From: Edaphochlamys debaryana
Taxonomy: Eukaryota; Chlorophyta; Chlorophyceae; Chlamydomonadales
DNA: 64,000 bases
Direction: 5' to 3'
Assembly (NCBI GenBank): GCA_016858145.1
Contig: JAEHOE010000002.1
Span: 930,001 to 994,000 of the forward strand
Below the pieces are notes generated by a model. That model saw only the letters and a program-made list of their open reading frames with translations. It was not told where the DNA came from and did no database searches. This document shows, piece by piece, positions 21,583-31,756 of the stretch. The position numbers and the translations under genes are program-made. Positions within the stretch are counted from its first letter, which is position 1. Each line of letters begins with the position of its first letter.

Positions 21583-24299
21583 TCAAGCGTGGGTGTGGTG
21601 GGGGGTTAGAGGATCAGCAGGGACCCTGCAGACCAACAGTTGCACGCAGAGCTGATTGGCCCCACAGGCTCTGGGCGCGTCAAAGTGTTCGTTTGTTCCA
21701 GACGCTTCATTGAACACAACCGCGGCCCCGTGCCCGACCCTCTCTACCCTTCCTTCAAGTCTCACAAGCCGCCAAGCAAGTGACCTGCCTTCCCCATCGC
21801 ACAAGATGCCCAGGCTCACGCACCGTGTTGATGATCTTGTCTTGCGGATCACGTGTCGGAGCTGGAGGTGGGCGTGGTGTCCTGGTGGCACGTTCACGCA
21901 AGGGCACACGGGGCACAAGTAACACTGCAAGCCCGGCGCAAAGGCGCAGCGACCTATCTGGTAGCGTGGCGGGTGCGGCTGATAGCACGGCCTGCCGGTG
22001 GTGCGCGTGTGCGTGCGACATGAGCAAGCAGCGAGACAGGCAGCCCACCATTCAAACCGGAGCCCAACCAGCTACGAGCCCGATGCCTCACCTGGTAGAA
22101 CATGCGGAGGGTGGAGGGACGGGGCGGAACGGGGCAGAGCAGAGGGTCAGTCCGCGGGAGATGTACGGGGCGGCAGGCAGGGTGCGACAGGGTAGCGGGC
22201 AACGACAACTCGCCAGGATGAAAGCAAGCGGCAGCGGCAAGCGGCCATGCAGCCAAAGGCGGTGCCATACGGCCAGTACGGCGTGCGGGGCGCAAGCGGC
22301 CCCCCGGGAGCCCCCCCATCCCGCCCTGACGAAGCCCGCGTGGGGTAGCCAGCTGCACGTAGACGAGGCCGTCCCTGCGAAGCCAAGGTCCCGCCAGGCC
22401 CCCACCACCGCACCTGCAGAGTCATCTCCGCCAGCCGGTTACCCGAGGTCTCCACGTTGTCGTTGTGCTTGTTCCGCTCCTGGCAGCGCATGAAGGCAGC
22501 ACACGGAGCAGTCGTAAGGGTACGTACATAATCTCACGCGCAGTGTCCCTGGGGTGGCGGTCTAGGCCCGCAAGCTGGTCGTTCTGGGGCCCCTGCGTCT
22601 GACGCTGCTTCCACGGCAGCGGCACATGTCATGTCAGCCAACATGAATTTACCTCCAGAACGGTGGCCAAGCGGCCGATCTGCGAGCTCATGTTGTCGAA
22701 TTTGCCGCCCAAGGACTGGAAGCCCGACCGCATCTCGTGGCGCAGCCCCGCGACATCCTCCTTCGTCGCCTGCGGGCCGGCAGGGGGAAACGCAGTGGGT
22801 AGCGGTAAAACGCAAGTTCCGTATCGAACTGCTACTCGCCTTCTGCACGCGGCTACCACGTCCTGTAAAATGTGCGCTGTGCGCGCGCGAGCACTCGCGA
22901 GGAGCAGCGCCCGCGATCGGGGCACACGGGGCACAAGTAACACTGCAAGCCCGGCGCAAAGGCGCAGCGACCTATCTGGTAGCGTGGCGGGTGCGGCTGA
23001 TAGCACGGCCTGCCGGTGGTGCGCGTGTGCGTGCGACATGAGCAAGCAGCGAGACAGGCAGCCCACCATTCAAACCGGAGCCCAACCAGCTACGAGCCCG
23101 ATGCCTCACCTGGTAGAACATGCGGAGGGTGGAGGGACGGGGCGGAACGGGGCAGAGCAGAGGGTCAGTCCGCGGGAGATGTACGGGGCGGCAGGCAGGG
23201 TGCGACAGGGTAGCGGGCAACGACAACTCGCCAGGATGAAAGCAAGCGGCAGCGGCAAGCGGCCATGCAGCCAAAGGCGGTGCCATACGGCCAGTACGGC
23301 GTGCGGGGCGCAAGCGGCCCCCCGGGAGCCCCCCCATCCCGCCCTGACGAAGCCCGCGTGGGGTAGCCAGCTGCACGTAGACGAGGCCGTCCCTGCGAAG
23401 CCAAGGTCCCGCCAGGCCCCCACCACCTCGCCTGCAGAGTCATCTCCGCCAGCCGGTTACCCGAGGTCTCCACGTTGTCGTTGTGCTTGTTCCGCTCCTG
23501 GCAGCGCATGAAGGCAGCACACGGAGCAGTCGTAAGGGTACGTACATAATCTCACGCGCAGTGTCCCTGGGGTGGCGGTCTAGGCCCGCAAGCTGGTCGT
23601 TCTGGGGCCCCTGCGTCTGACGCTGCTTCCACGGCAGCGGCACATGTCATGTCAGCCAACATGAATTTACCTCCAGAACGGTGGCCAAGCGGCCGATCTG
23701 CGAGCTCATGTTGTCGAATTTGCCGCCCAAGGACTGGAAGCCCGACCGCATCTCGTGGCGCAGCCCCGCGACATCCTCCTTCGTCGCCTGCGGGCCGGCA
23801 GGGGGAAACGCAGTGGGTAGCGGTAAAACGCAAGTTCCGTATCGACCTGCTACTCGCCTTCTGGACGCGGCTACCACGTCCTGTAAAATGTGCGCTGTGC
23901 GCGCGCGAGCACTCGCGAGGAGCAGCGCAATCCATGACTTCAGCCTAGCGTTTAAGTGAGCGGCTGCGTGCAAGCTGTAGCGGCGATGCCGAGTCTGGGC
24001 CCATACACAGTAACCGCAGCGTCATGCGTCCCGCCCCCCCGACCAGCCGCTGTGAAGTCGCCGCGGCTCGCGGCAGCCCGCTTACCGCATCGCCCGTGTC
24101 GCTCGGGCGCTTCACACCAGACATCGATGACCGGGGAGAGCCAACCGAGGCCGTGGTGCTTGTGAACATCGGGACGTCGGCCCTGGGCATTGCGGAGATC
24201 CAGACTCAGCGGCGAGGTCAGAGCGTCCGTGCAACTGCCGGCAACAGCTCGCCCGCACACTCACATGTCTGGCTGCTGCGGCTGCGGTGGCGGCTGCAT
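21583..24299 (-). CDS. Small coiled-coil protein, unrecognised, with tandemly duplicated middle exons
   Basis: The minus-strand chain is phase-consistent: 24265-24299 (MQPPPQPQQPD), 24086-24182 (ADVPMFTSTT..VKRPSDTGDA), 23671-23787 (ATKEDVAGLRHEMRSGF..), 23432-23497 (ERNKHNDNVETSGNRLAEMTLQ region), 23110-23370, then the duplicate trio 22653-22769, 22414-22479 and 22092-22352, then 21824-21861 and 21583-21625. Every exon of the trio is a multiple of three in phase 0, so reading through both sets gives about 366 aa and one set gives 218 aa. The LRHEM..IGRLATVLE exon looks like a coiled coil. The 261-nt exon is the least certain. The first copy's 66-nt exon has a GC donor (CAG/GCGAGG), the second a GT donor. 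No known family is recognised. Confidence 0.55.
21902..22910. repeat. 1018-bp-spaced tandem duplication, unit 1
   Basis: This 1009-bp unit matches 22920-23928 almost perfectly, with a 9-bp spacer. Visible differences are few: around the donor near 22412/23430, and at CTTCTGCACG versus CTTCTGGACG. Confidence 0.95.
22920..23928. repeat. 1018-bp-spaced tandem duplication, unit 2
   Basis: This is the second unit of the tandem pair. On the minus strand it is read first and contains the exon trio 23671-23787, 23432-23497 and 23110-23370. Confidence 0.95.
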
Positions 24300-26444
24300 A
24301 TTGTTACGAAGCAGGCAAAAGTAGCAAAAGCAGGCGTGGAGGCAGGGCTGTATGTAGGTAGTGGGGCTCTTAATCACTGTTGTGAGGTGCGCAGGACGAA
24401 GGATGCGATGGTTACAGCAGGAACCGCCTCCGAGCACCAGCTGAGAGGGGTTAAGCGTAAAGCGCCACCTACCGGGTATGGGCCTCCATACCAGCACCGC
24501 CCTCAGCTGCAGCCAACTGTTGGTCGTTGACCCACAACGAGGGGGTCGCCGAGGGGAGACCCCTCAAAACTTCTGCTCTGGCGCTTGGCCTACCAAGCGC
24601 AAATTTCTGGGAAGCGGTCTAGGCCCGCGAGCGGGCCGGTGTTCTGTGACCACTGACTCACACCACCAGGCACAGCGTCACAAGATCCCACCAAAATGAC
24701 GACGGACGGACGGACGAAGGCTTCGGAGCCTAGCGCGGGGCTTATGGGCAGGGCCGAGCCGGAGGTCTGACGCCATGAACAGGCCCAGGGGTCGCGGCCC
24801 GAATGCACCTCAGCCAGCACCGGCACCGGCATGACAGCCAGCCTGGGAGCAGGGCCCCGCGGGGCTCCCCCTCTCCCGCTTTCCCCCCGCCCCACAGCCC
24901 CCGACCCGTCCTCGCTGTGCAAGATCATCAAGGTGGGGTCCGCTGGTGAGCTGAGCGGAGAGGGTGGTAAGGGCCCTTGACACTCCTGCACTGCACCCCT
25001 TGCCAACATTCCAGACCAGGTGCGCACGATAGGCATGCGCCCTCCGATTCGCCGGTCCCTGCCTGATTTGGATCGGCTGGACATGCTGCCGCCTGCCGCC
25101 TGCCCCCAGGACCCGACCCACATGTCCTGCTGCTCTCGCCCGGCTCGCTGCGCCCTGCTCCCTGCCTGTGCTCGCCACTCGCACAACCCACGCCTCAAGC
25201 TGCTGCCGTCTTGCTCCCAATCCCGTACTCCCGCTCTGCCCTCTGCTGCCTCGGCGCCGCCATGTGCCCCGCCACCTCCCGGGCGGGGGATGTGGGGGCG
25301 CAGTAGTGTCGGCCATACTCAGCAGCGGCGGTTCCAACCAGTGTTGCTATCTTCCGTGGCGAAGGTTTCTGAAATCCCAGAACTTTCCTGGCCGGCTGGG
25401 CAAGAATGTTACGTGGCGGACAGAACTTTCTCGCCGCTAGGGGTCAAAATGTTACGGCCAGAACACCTTCCGGCGGGACCCCAGAGAGTTTGGAGGCGGC
25501 GGTGGTGGGGCCCTGGTCACACCTGCCCCTCCCGCCCCCCCTGCGCCCCGTCACCTCAGCTACCCACCCCTGGCAGGCCCTGGCTTGGTCTCCTACACCC
25601 CGCATAGCATCCCACACTGCCAAGTCACGGGCCCTTGGCCAGAACATTGGGGCCTTGCGGAGGCAAAATGTTCCGTGGCGGGCAGAACTTTTGCGCCCTT
25701 TGGGGCGGAAATGTTACATTCTGCCAGAACTTTTCGGCCATAACGGCCGGAAATGTTCCAGCGTCCGTAACATTTCGGTAACTTTGTAACTCAGCCCCTG
25801 CGCCCCCTATCTGCGGATAGCACAGCTGCCATGGCAACCCCCACCCCACAAACAGGGGGGGGGGGCAGGGGGGGGGGCACCGCGGGGGGTGCCGCCGACA
25901 AGTGCTCGGCAGGGCCGACACGCTACTGCCGACCCACTGCGAGTTGACGCGATCGCGTCGCTTATTCGCAGTGTTATTGCTGCGACCACAGGCGCAGCCC
26001 GGAAGCGCTGGGCCGCGAAAATTCTCACCATGTAACACACACTTTTCAAAGCTAGGCCGCTCGCGTAACCGCGAAGCATATCTGAAACAGCGTAGTGCGA
26101 TAAATCGCGAGAACAGGCGTTCCTAAACCGAGGCCGAACATCAGTCGCTCTCGCTGGTGCGGGGTTGTCGCGACCCCGCAATCGCTGGAAGGTGTAGATC
26201 AGCCATCCATGTAATTGCTGAGGTCGGTGGCCGGCTGCAAGAGGCCCGCACGGCGGAGCGCGGTCGGAGTTCGCGAAGCGACCAGGCGCGCTTCCTCCAG
26301 GGCGCGCCTCCGCCCGAGAAAATGAGATCAGCTATACAGGGCATATTCAGCTATCGCGCGCACTCATCGGCAGGGCGCGAGAGGCCCGCAAACCCCCGAA
26401 TTTTCTGAGAGTACATTTCTTTGACAGCATCCCTAGATATGGGG
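24300..26444. other. Intergenic, repeat-like, no supported gene
   Basis: Only short unsupported frames are seen. It includes a short hairpin (GCGCTTGG/CCAAGCGC near 24580-24600) and degenerate AATGTT-containing repeats at 25400-25775. GC drops toward 26400. Confidence 0.5.
25400..25775. repeat. Degenerate AATGTT(A/C)CG repeats
   Basis: GAATGTTACGTGGCGGACAG near 25404 and AAATGTTCCGTGGCGGGCAG near 25666 are each followed by an AACTTT..CGCC block. Further AAATGTT and GTAACATTTCGG (inverted) elements follow to 25775. Family unknown. Confidence 0.6.
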
Positions 26445-26473
26445 CCTGTAATGCGTCATTCCTAACTATGATA
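26445..26473. repeat. 29-bp direct repeat, left copy
   Basis: Identical to 27085-27113. It starts CCTGTAATGCG and ends CCTAACTATGATA. The sub-sequence CCTAACTATGAT also occurs at 27022-27033. These bracket the truncated LINE copy. Confidence 0.85.
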
Positions 26474-27021
26474 TGGGGCTAACTATGAGATTCAACAGCC
26501 TGTGTGGGGTGTTGTTTGTTTGGCCGCGGTTGCGGCTATGGAGAGAGGGCGCCAATGGTTGTATGGGGTGCGGTCTGGGCCTGGCAGGCGGGTGCGGGCC
26601 CGAACTGTGCGGCGCATTGGTGCTCGGGTTGTAGCTGATTTTGTTTCGCGCCTCTGGTCCTTTGCCTTGCTGGGTGTTCGCCCGCGGGGCTGGGGCGCTG
26701 TGCCCGCAGATCATCCCTTTCTGGGCTCTGATGCCTTGGGGCGGGTGGTGTGCCGGGTATCGCTCGAGGCTTCTGACTCTGACTCTGATTCCGTGTGATT
26801 TCGGTGTGATCCGCGCTGCTTGTCCCTTGGGCTCGGTGGTGCTGATTGGTGTTTGATTGTTAGGTGATTCGCGCACGTGACTGGCTGAGAGGGTGGGTGC
26901 GCTGACCAGAAGACTCTTTAGGACGGCTCCCGGCTTCGGTTGGGGGGCAAGGGGTTGAAGGGCTGCAGCCCATGCAAATCGGCCCTCGCAGGGGGGTCGG
27001 GCCTCTTGTAACGCACCGCAT
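26474..27021 (+). mobile_element. 5'-truncated L1-like LINE copy
   Basis: The frame 26502-26798 (WGVVCLAAVAAMERGRQWLY .. WGAVPADHPFL) matches the C-terminus of the full LINE ORF2 at 62290-62490 (WDVVCLAATTAMEKGRRYLY .. WETIPADHPFL). The 3' end has TGTAACGCACCGCAT, like the full LINE end (TGTAACCATCGCAT at 62737). CCTAACTATGAT flanks both sides (26461-26472 and 27022-27033), as expected of a target-site duplication. Only the last part of ORF2 and the 3' UTR remain. Confidence 0.75.
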
Positions 27022-27084
27022 CCTAACTATGATGCTCTCTCCCCCTTGTGCGGGGCCGGCAGCTTGCTGCCCGCTGGCCGCAAC

Positions 27085-27113
27085 CCTGTAATGCGTCATT
27101 CCTAACTATGATA
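27085..27113. repeat. 29-bp direct repeat, right copy
   Basis: Identical to 26445-26473. It lies about 50 bp beyond the 12-bp CCTAACTATGAT copy at 27022. Either this or the 12-bp pair may be the true insertion footprint of the truncated LINE. Confidence 0.85.
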
Positions 27114-27409
27114 GCAACACTGTTTCCAACTCCCCAGGTACCCCGCCTTCCCGGGTTGGAAAAGATCCTATGCGGTGGAGGCGCAACAAAGGTGGGGAGG
27201 CATTGCGTTGAGTGGGAGTATGAAGACATATGTGACACCTCCAACACCTCCAGCTAAGGCCCCGCATCCCCGCTCCTCCATTCCAAGTCTGCGGTGAGAG
27301 CCATAGGGGCGCAGGATGGGACTAGACCCAAGGCGCCTTCAGCGGAAGCCTGGAGCTCTGGACGATGCAAAGAGGAACAAAAGGAGGGATCAAGGGGCAA
27401 GCAAACATT
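27114..27409. other. Intergenic, nothing recognised
   Basis: This stretch lies between the truncated LINE and the Fanzor 3' flank. No splice-supported frame and no clear repeat. Confidence 0.4.
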
Positions 27410-27849
27410 CGTACGGGGTACCATGTGCGTGGTAGTGGCGGCGTTTGTGCAGGTCTAGACATGCAAAGACCTCGGCGGGCGGGGGCTGTATCAGCACTAT
27501 CATGCGGGGAAGCGTCACTATCATTGGGGCTGAGCCGCCGCCGTCAGGCTCTGCGGGCGGCGAAGCCCCCCACGGTTACCCCGTGTCGATTAGGGCTGCT
27601 TGTGAACAAGGGTGTCTGTCCTCAGGACAGGGAAAAGGGCTGAGCCCCAAACCCCGCAGCGCCGGAACGCCGCCATAAGTTAGGGGCCTTCGCAACCCCG
27701 CAATGCCGGACTTGGCCGGTTGGGTTGGGTGCACAAACACATGCACCTCCAGAAGATCGAAAGAGAAGGTGTCCGTCTCCCATCCGCTACTGTCCACACG
27801 CCACCCGCTACATCTCTCCCTCCGCCGCCGCTGCTCTTTGTTTGGGCCC
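27410..27849 (-). ncRNA. Structured 3' flank of Fanzor, candidate guide-RNA (omega-RNA-like) region
   Basis: Directly downstream of the Fanzor stop on the minus strand. Blocks of it recur at 15025-15170, 31757-31958 and 51777-51827, mostly without coding sequence. It can fold: GGGGCT..AGCCCC encloses CGCCGCC..GGCGGCG (about 27528-27575), GGGCTCAGCCC near 27640, and TGTCCTGAGGACA near 27620. In TnpB and Fanzor elements the guide RNA comes from the conserved 3' end of the element, so position and conservation fit. Transcription is inferred, not seen. Confidence 0.35.
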
Positions 27850-29960
27850 TCAGCCCGGGTCCACGGCCGGCGGCCGCTCCAGTGCGGCCGGCCGGCTGGA
27901 GCCCAGCAGCTTCAGCAGGAAGAGAATGCGGATCACGTTGGCAGCGGAGACGTCGCGGTTCTGAGGGGACGTGGGAAGGGGTGCGGGTTAGTCCAGCCAA
28001 GTCCACCCAAGCAGCCCTCCGCACACCAACGCCGCCAAGCCCCAACGGACCGTCCCCAATCCACCCACCCACCCGCACCTACCCAGGTTGTGAAGCAACT
28101 GTTGCAGTCTTTCACCGACCAGGCCCGCTGGCCCATCCGCAGGCCCACGAGTCCGTTCCTCAGCACCATGTCCTGTTGCCCGCAGTTGTAGCACGTCTGC
28201 GTTGGATTGCGCACGTAGGAAGGGCATCGGTTAAGGAAGGTGCGTGGCGGCAATGTGGCGACAATGTCAAGCAAACCACTGAGCTGCGCAGTCATGGCTT
28301 GCCCTTTTTCTGGGAGATGGCATGGCTGGGTTGTGAAGATGAGGACACACGCGGGGTGTCGACGGAAGGTGGCCAGGGGTTTGACGAGAACAGTGGCCAG
28401 GGGTTTGACAAGAACAACGTGGCCAGAAGCCGCATCGTATAGGTGAAGCAGCCGCGCACGAGACGGGCAGGTCGACACCCTGAGCTGCGAGGATGGAAAT
28501 GAAAATGCTAGAGCGCAGCCTCCAGTGCACTGGCTGCGGTGGGGACACATGGTGAGGACAGGGGTGGCGAGCCGGGGGCGACGAGCGGCCGTCCGGCTCA
28601 GAGCAACGGTGGCGCCTGGATTGCAGCAGAGACTTACCGCTACTTACCCATACGTACCATGTAGGAGTGTCGGGCCGGTGCCCAGCGAGGAAGGTGGAGG
28701 GTTGCCGCCATCGCCCGAGCCCGCTCGCTGTGTTCCCAATCGCCCCCACGCCCCACGGAGCCGAACCTGGGGGTTGAGACGGCGTTGTCCGAGGAGAGGA
28801 AGAGAAGAACGTCAGTACATGGTCATGCGGACGGTCGAGCAGCGGGCGGGCGAGGCAGGGCGCGATCCTAGCAGCTCCTAGGAACTCGGGCGATGGCGGA
28901 GGAATGTAGAGCGCGTCCTGCAAGGCTTGGGGGACCCGGGCGGGCGGGCAGTACGGGCGTCACATGCCCCGACGGCGGGGCCCCCAGCACGAAGCCCCGG
29001 CCAGAAGAAGCAAGGGTGCCGTGCAATGCGCAGTGGAGTGCAATGCTGAGTGGCGTGCACTGCAGCGTACGGTGGGAAGGGTAGCTGGGGTGCGGGCGCG
29101 TGCGTGTGTGATCAGGGCGGAGGCGGGCCAGGAAGCGTGGCTCCCCACCGTCCGCAGTGAGCGGTGGCCCCACAGGATCGCGCCGGGGACAAGAGCAGGC
29201 GTCGCAAGCGGCCTTACAGCTCCGGCGGTCACGCCCTCGGCCGGCGGGGAGACCAACGACCCGCAAACCAAAAAGAAACACCACGCCCAGACGCCACGCC
29301 CAAAAGAACAAAGGAGTCCGAAGCCAGCCACCTAGCACAGCGCACCCGACGAACCAGAGGAAGACAGCACCCGAGGACCAGAAAACGCGCAAGTGGCCAG
29401 GGGGTACGAGGGGGCTGCCAACAGGGCGTGGCACGCTGGGGCACGCGCTGACGCGCCGACGACACCGACAGGCTTTGCAGTCTTCATAACATCATGGCAC
29501 GAGAGGTACGTTGCGAAGCGAGCCCTGCTAGCCCTGCTGCGGCTGTGTCGGATTTCGTCGCGCTCGTCGGCCGAGCGAAAACTTCAACTTCACCATCGCC
29601 TCCGCAAAGGGCGCGAGTCGTCGCTGATGACTAGCGATCAAGATTATACGGCTTTGCATGCCTTTGTCAGCGGGCCCTCCGTCCCGGCGACCGCACTCCA
29701 TGACTCCATGTCTGACACGCCTAACCACTTGGACGAAGTCAAGTTTGACGAGCAGTGTGCGCTGAGACGCGAATGCAAGGGCGTAGCCCCGTTTCCCTCC
29801 TCCGGGGGGGAATAGGGGCAAGCCAACCCGCTGATGCGCCCGTCTCACCTTGCTCGTCCGGTACTCGTCGATGATCAGGACCACCTAGACCGCACGGATC
29901 TTGTGGCCTTTCACTGGGTCGTGTTTCTTGGGGGATACTTGGCCACCGCAGGCAGGCAGC
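27850..29960 (-). pseudogene. Fanzor (TnpB-like RNA-guided nuclease) C-terminal part
   Basis: Three blocks join in phase 0 with canonical sites. 29849-29884 encodes VVLIIDEYRTSK; 28083-28196 encodes TCYNCGQQ..KDCNSCFTTW; 27850-27960 encodes NRDVSAANVIRILFLLKLLG and a stop. Together they give the Fanzor/TnpB C-terminus: the RuvC-II acidic DEYRTSK motif, a C-x2-C..C-x2-C zinc ribbon, and the RuvC-III W-NRDV-x-AA-x-N motif. Upstream in the same frame, SPKKHDPVKGHKIRAV also looks coding but is separated from the first block by TAG (29885-29887), read either as a stop or as the AG of an acceptor. No RuvC-I (DPG) region or N-terminal lobe was found, so this is most likely a 5'-truncated, decayed copy. 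The 1.65-kb intron holds another repeat (29460-29825). Confidence 0.75.
29460..29825 (+). repeat. Dispersed element, copy A
   Basis: Matches 31400-31705 in the same orientation, with substitutions and indels. Shared blocks include GGCCGAGCGAA, CGGCTTTGCATGC, GACGAGCAGTGT and AAGGGCGTAGCCCCGTTT. It ends with a C-run/G-run hairpin and GGGGCAAGCCAAC, and lies inside the largest Fanzor intron. Confidence 0.75.
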
Positions 29961-29964
29961 CACA

Positions 29965-30020
29965 CAGGGGGTTAGATGACATCAGCGAAGCGAAGCGCTT
30001 GGTTGTGGCGTAGGGCGCAC
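29965..30020 (+). repeat. Dispersed repeat, copy 3
   Basis: CGAAGCGAAGCGCTTGGTTG then TGGCGTAGGGCGCAC, closely matching 10160-10225. It directly abuts the Fanzor-like coding block that ends at 29960. Confidence 0.6.
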
Positions 30021-31399
30021 ACAGGGGGCTCCTGGGGGCTCTCCGGGGGGGGGTCTGGGGGGGTTGTGTTCGTGCATCGACGGCAGCGCCAAGACCTCTT
30101 GCGCCAAGTTACTAGATGTAGACATCGATCAAGCTATACGAGCCTCTTTGCCTAGCAGTCGCGATGTTGAAGCGTTCGAGCGCTCATCGGCTTGCGATTA
30201 CCGCCAATGTCGCCGAGCTGAGTCCTGGACAGCCTGGAAGCCTCAAGGTGTTCTTTTTGCTCATGTGTATCATCATCGAAATCCCCCACTGTGTGCGTAA
30301 CCCTCGCCGACCGCGGTGCCCCGCGCGATGGGTTTGGCACGAAGCCGAGCACCGACTTCGGACCTTCCGCCGCCCCTCTTCGATTCAGGCCTCGTTGCAG
30401 AAACCATGAATACTATTACAGGTATACAGCAGCCTGGGCGGCAAGCCGAGGGCTCGCGCCGGCATGTCTCTGTTGTGTTTATCGCCTGATGTTTCCGGTC
30501 ACGTAGGGCTTTCCCTTTCCGTCCCAACGGCCCGCGCCGCGGCCCCCGTGCGGGGTGCCACCCCGCCGCCCGTTGCTCCGCAAATGAAAGGCCAAAAAGG
30601 GCAGGGAAACGTGGGCGCGATGATGCGGAACCGAAAGCCCGAGAACCAAAACGAAGCCCGAAGCCCGAACCCACCCCGCCCGGAGCATAGAGCCTGAGAG
30701 CACGACAGCCCAGAAGCCCGAACCCATCCCGCCCATCCCGCCCGAACCCAACCGGCGTACGCTTGTGTTGGCTGTGGAGGCGCGAGTCTTCGTCTGTAGC
30801 AGAGCAGGCATGTGGACCAAGCCGGTACTGAAGCCCACCCGAACGGAACAATCCCGTAAACCCACCTGGAACACAAGGGAGGAAGGTGGCGCCGCGGGAG
30901 CAATGCCAACATGGGGAATGGGTCAAGATGGGCGTTAGTAGTTGGGGAAGCGGGCCGAGCGCGAAGGAGTGGGGCAAGCCTAAGACAGGAGCACACCGCC
31001 GGCGGGCAAAGATTTTGGGCAGGTGAAGGCGTACGGCAATAACCCATGCGGAACTCGGGGCTCCCGGGGCTCGGCGTGCCTGCGTCCGCTCAAACGTGCG
31101 ATTCACGCCCAGCCCGCGATGCCACAAGCTCCAGTTTGCTTAACTCTAGCTTATGTAGTTGAGGGCAGACGCTTGTGCTCAGACCGGGCGCGGTACCTGC
31201 AAAACAGCTGAGCTGCGCAGCAGTCAAGGCTTGCCCCTTGTTTGAGCGTTTGGGCGTTATGATTGAGCGTAATGTGCACACACGAGACGGAGGGGGTTAT
31301 TACAGACAAGGGTGCGTAGTGGGCCAGGGGGGCCGCGGCGGGTGCCAGCGGGTGTGGCTTCGTGCACGCATGTCGTTGTCATGCCACCGACTTTGGCAA

Positions 31400-31705
31400 A
31401 GCCTCTGCAGTTGTCAACATTCTCATAGCATCATGTCACGGAGGGAGCGCGGCTGCGGCTTGTGTGGATTGGCCGAGCGAACACTTCGACTTCCTCGTCG
31501 CCTCCGCTTAAGGGCACCCGCTAGCGATACATAACACGCGGCTTTGCATGCGTCCGTCAGCGGCCGCTGCGTCCTGCGACTGCACGCATGTCTGACTGCG
31601 CGGACCTAGACCTACGAACTGGAAATTGACGAGCAGTGTCCGCTGAGGCACGATTGCAAGGGCGTAGCCCCGTTTACCCCCTAGCGGGGGAAATGGGGCA
31701 AGCCA
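31400..31705 (+). repeat. Dispersed element, copy B
   Basis: Second copy of the 29460-29825 element. Its end forms a near-perfect hairpin, CCCCGTTTACCCCC / GGGGGAAATGGGG at 31670-31700, followed by CAAGCCAAC. It abuts the inverted Fanzor 3' flank. Confidence 0.75.
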
Positions 31706-31756
31706 ACAGCAGCGGCGGCAAAGGGGCCAGCGGGGGCCGCAGTAGATGGGAGACGA

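Noticed and set aside
24590..25337. Overlapping minus-strand frames of 87-202 codons
   Set aside because: Frames compete with each other, lack conserved motifs and have no consistent donor/acceptor pairs.
30273..31127. 284-codon minus-strand open frame
   Set aside because: No recognisable domain, composition typical of GC-rich non-coding DNA, and no splice-supported extension.
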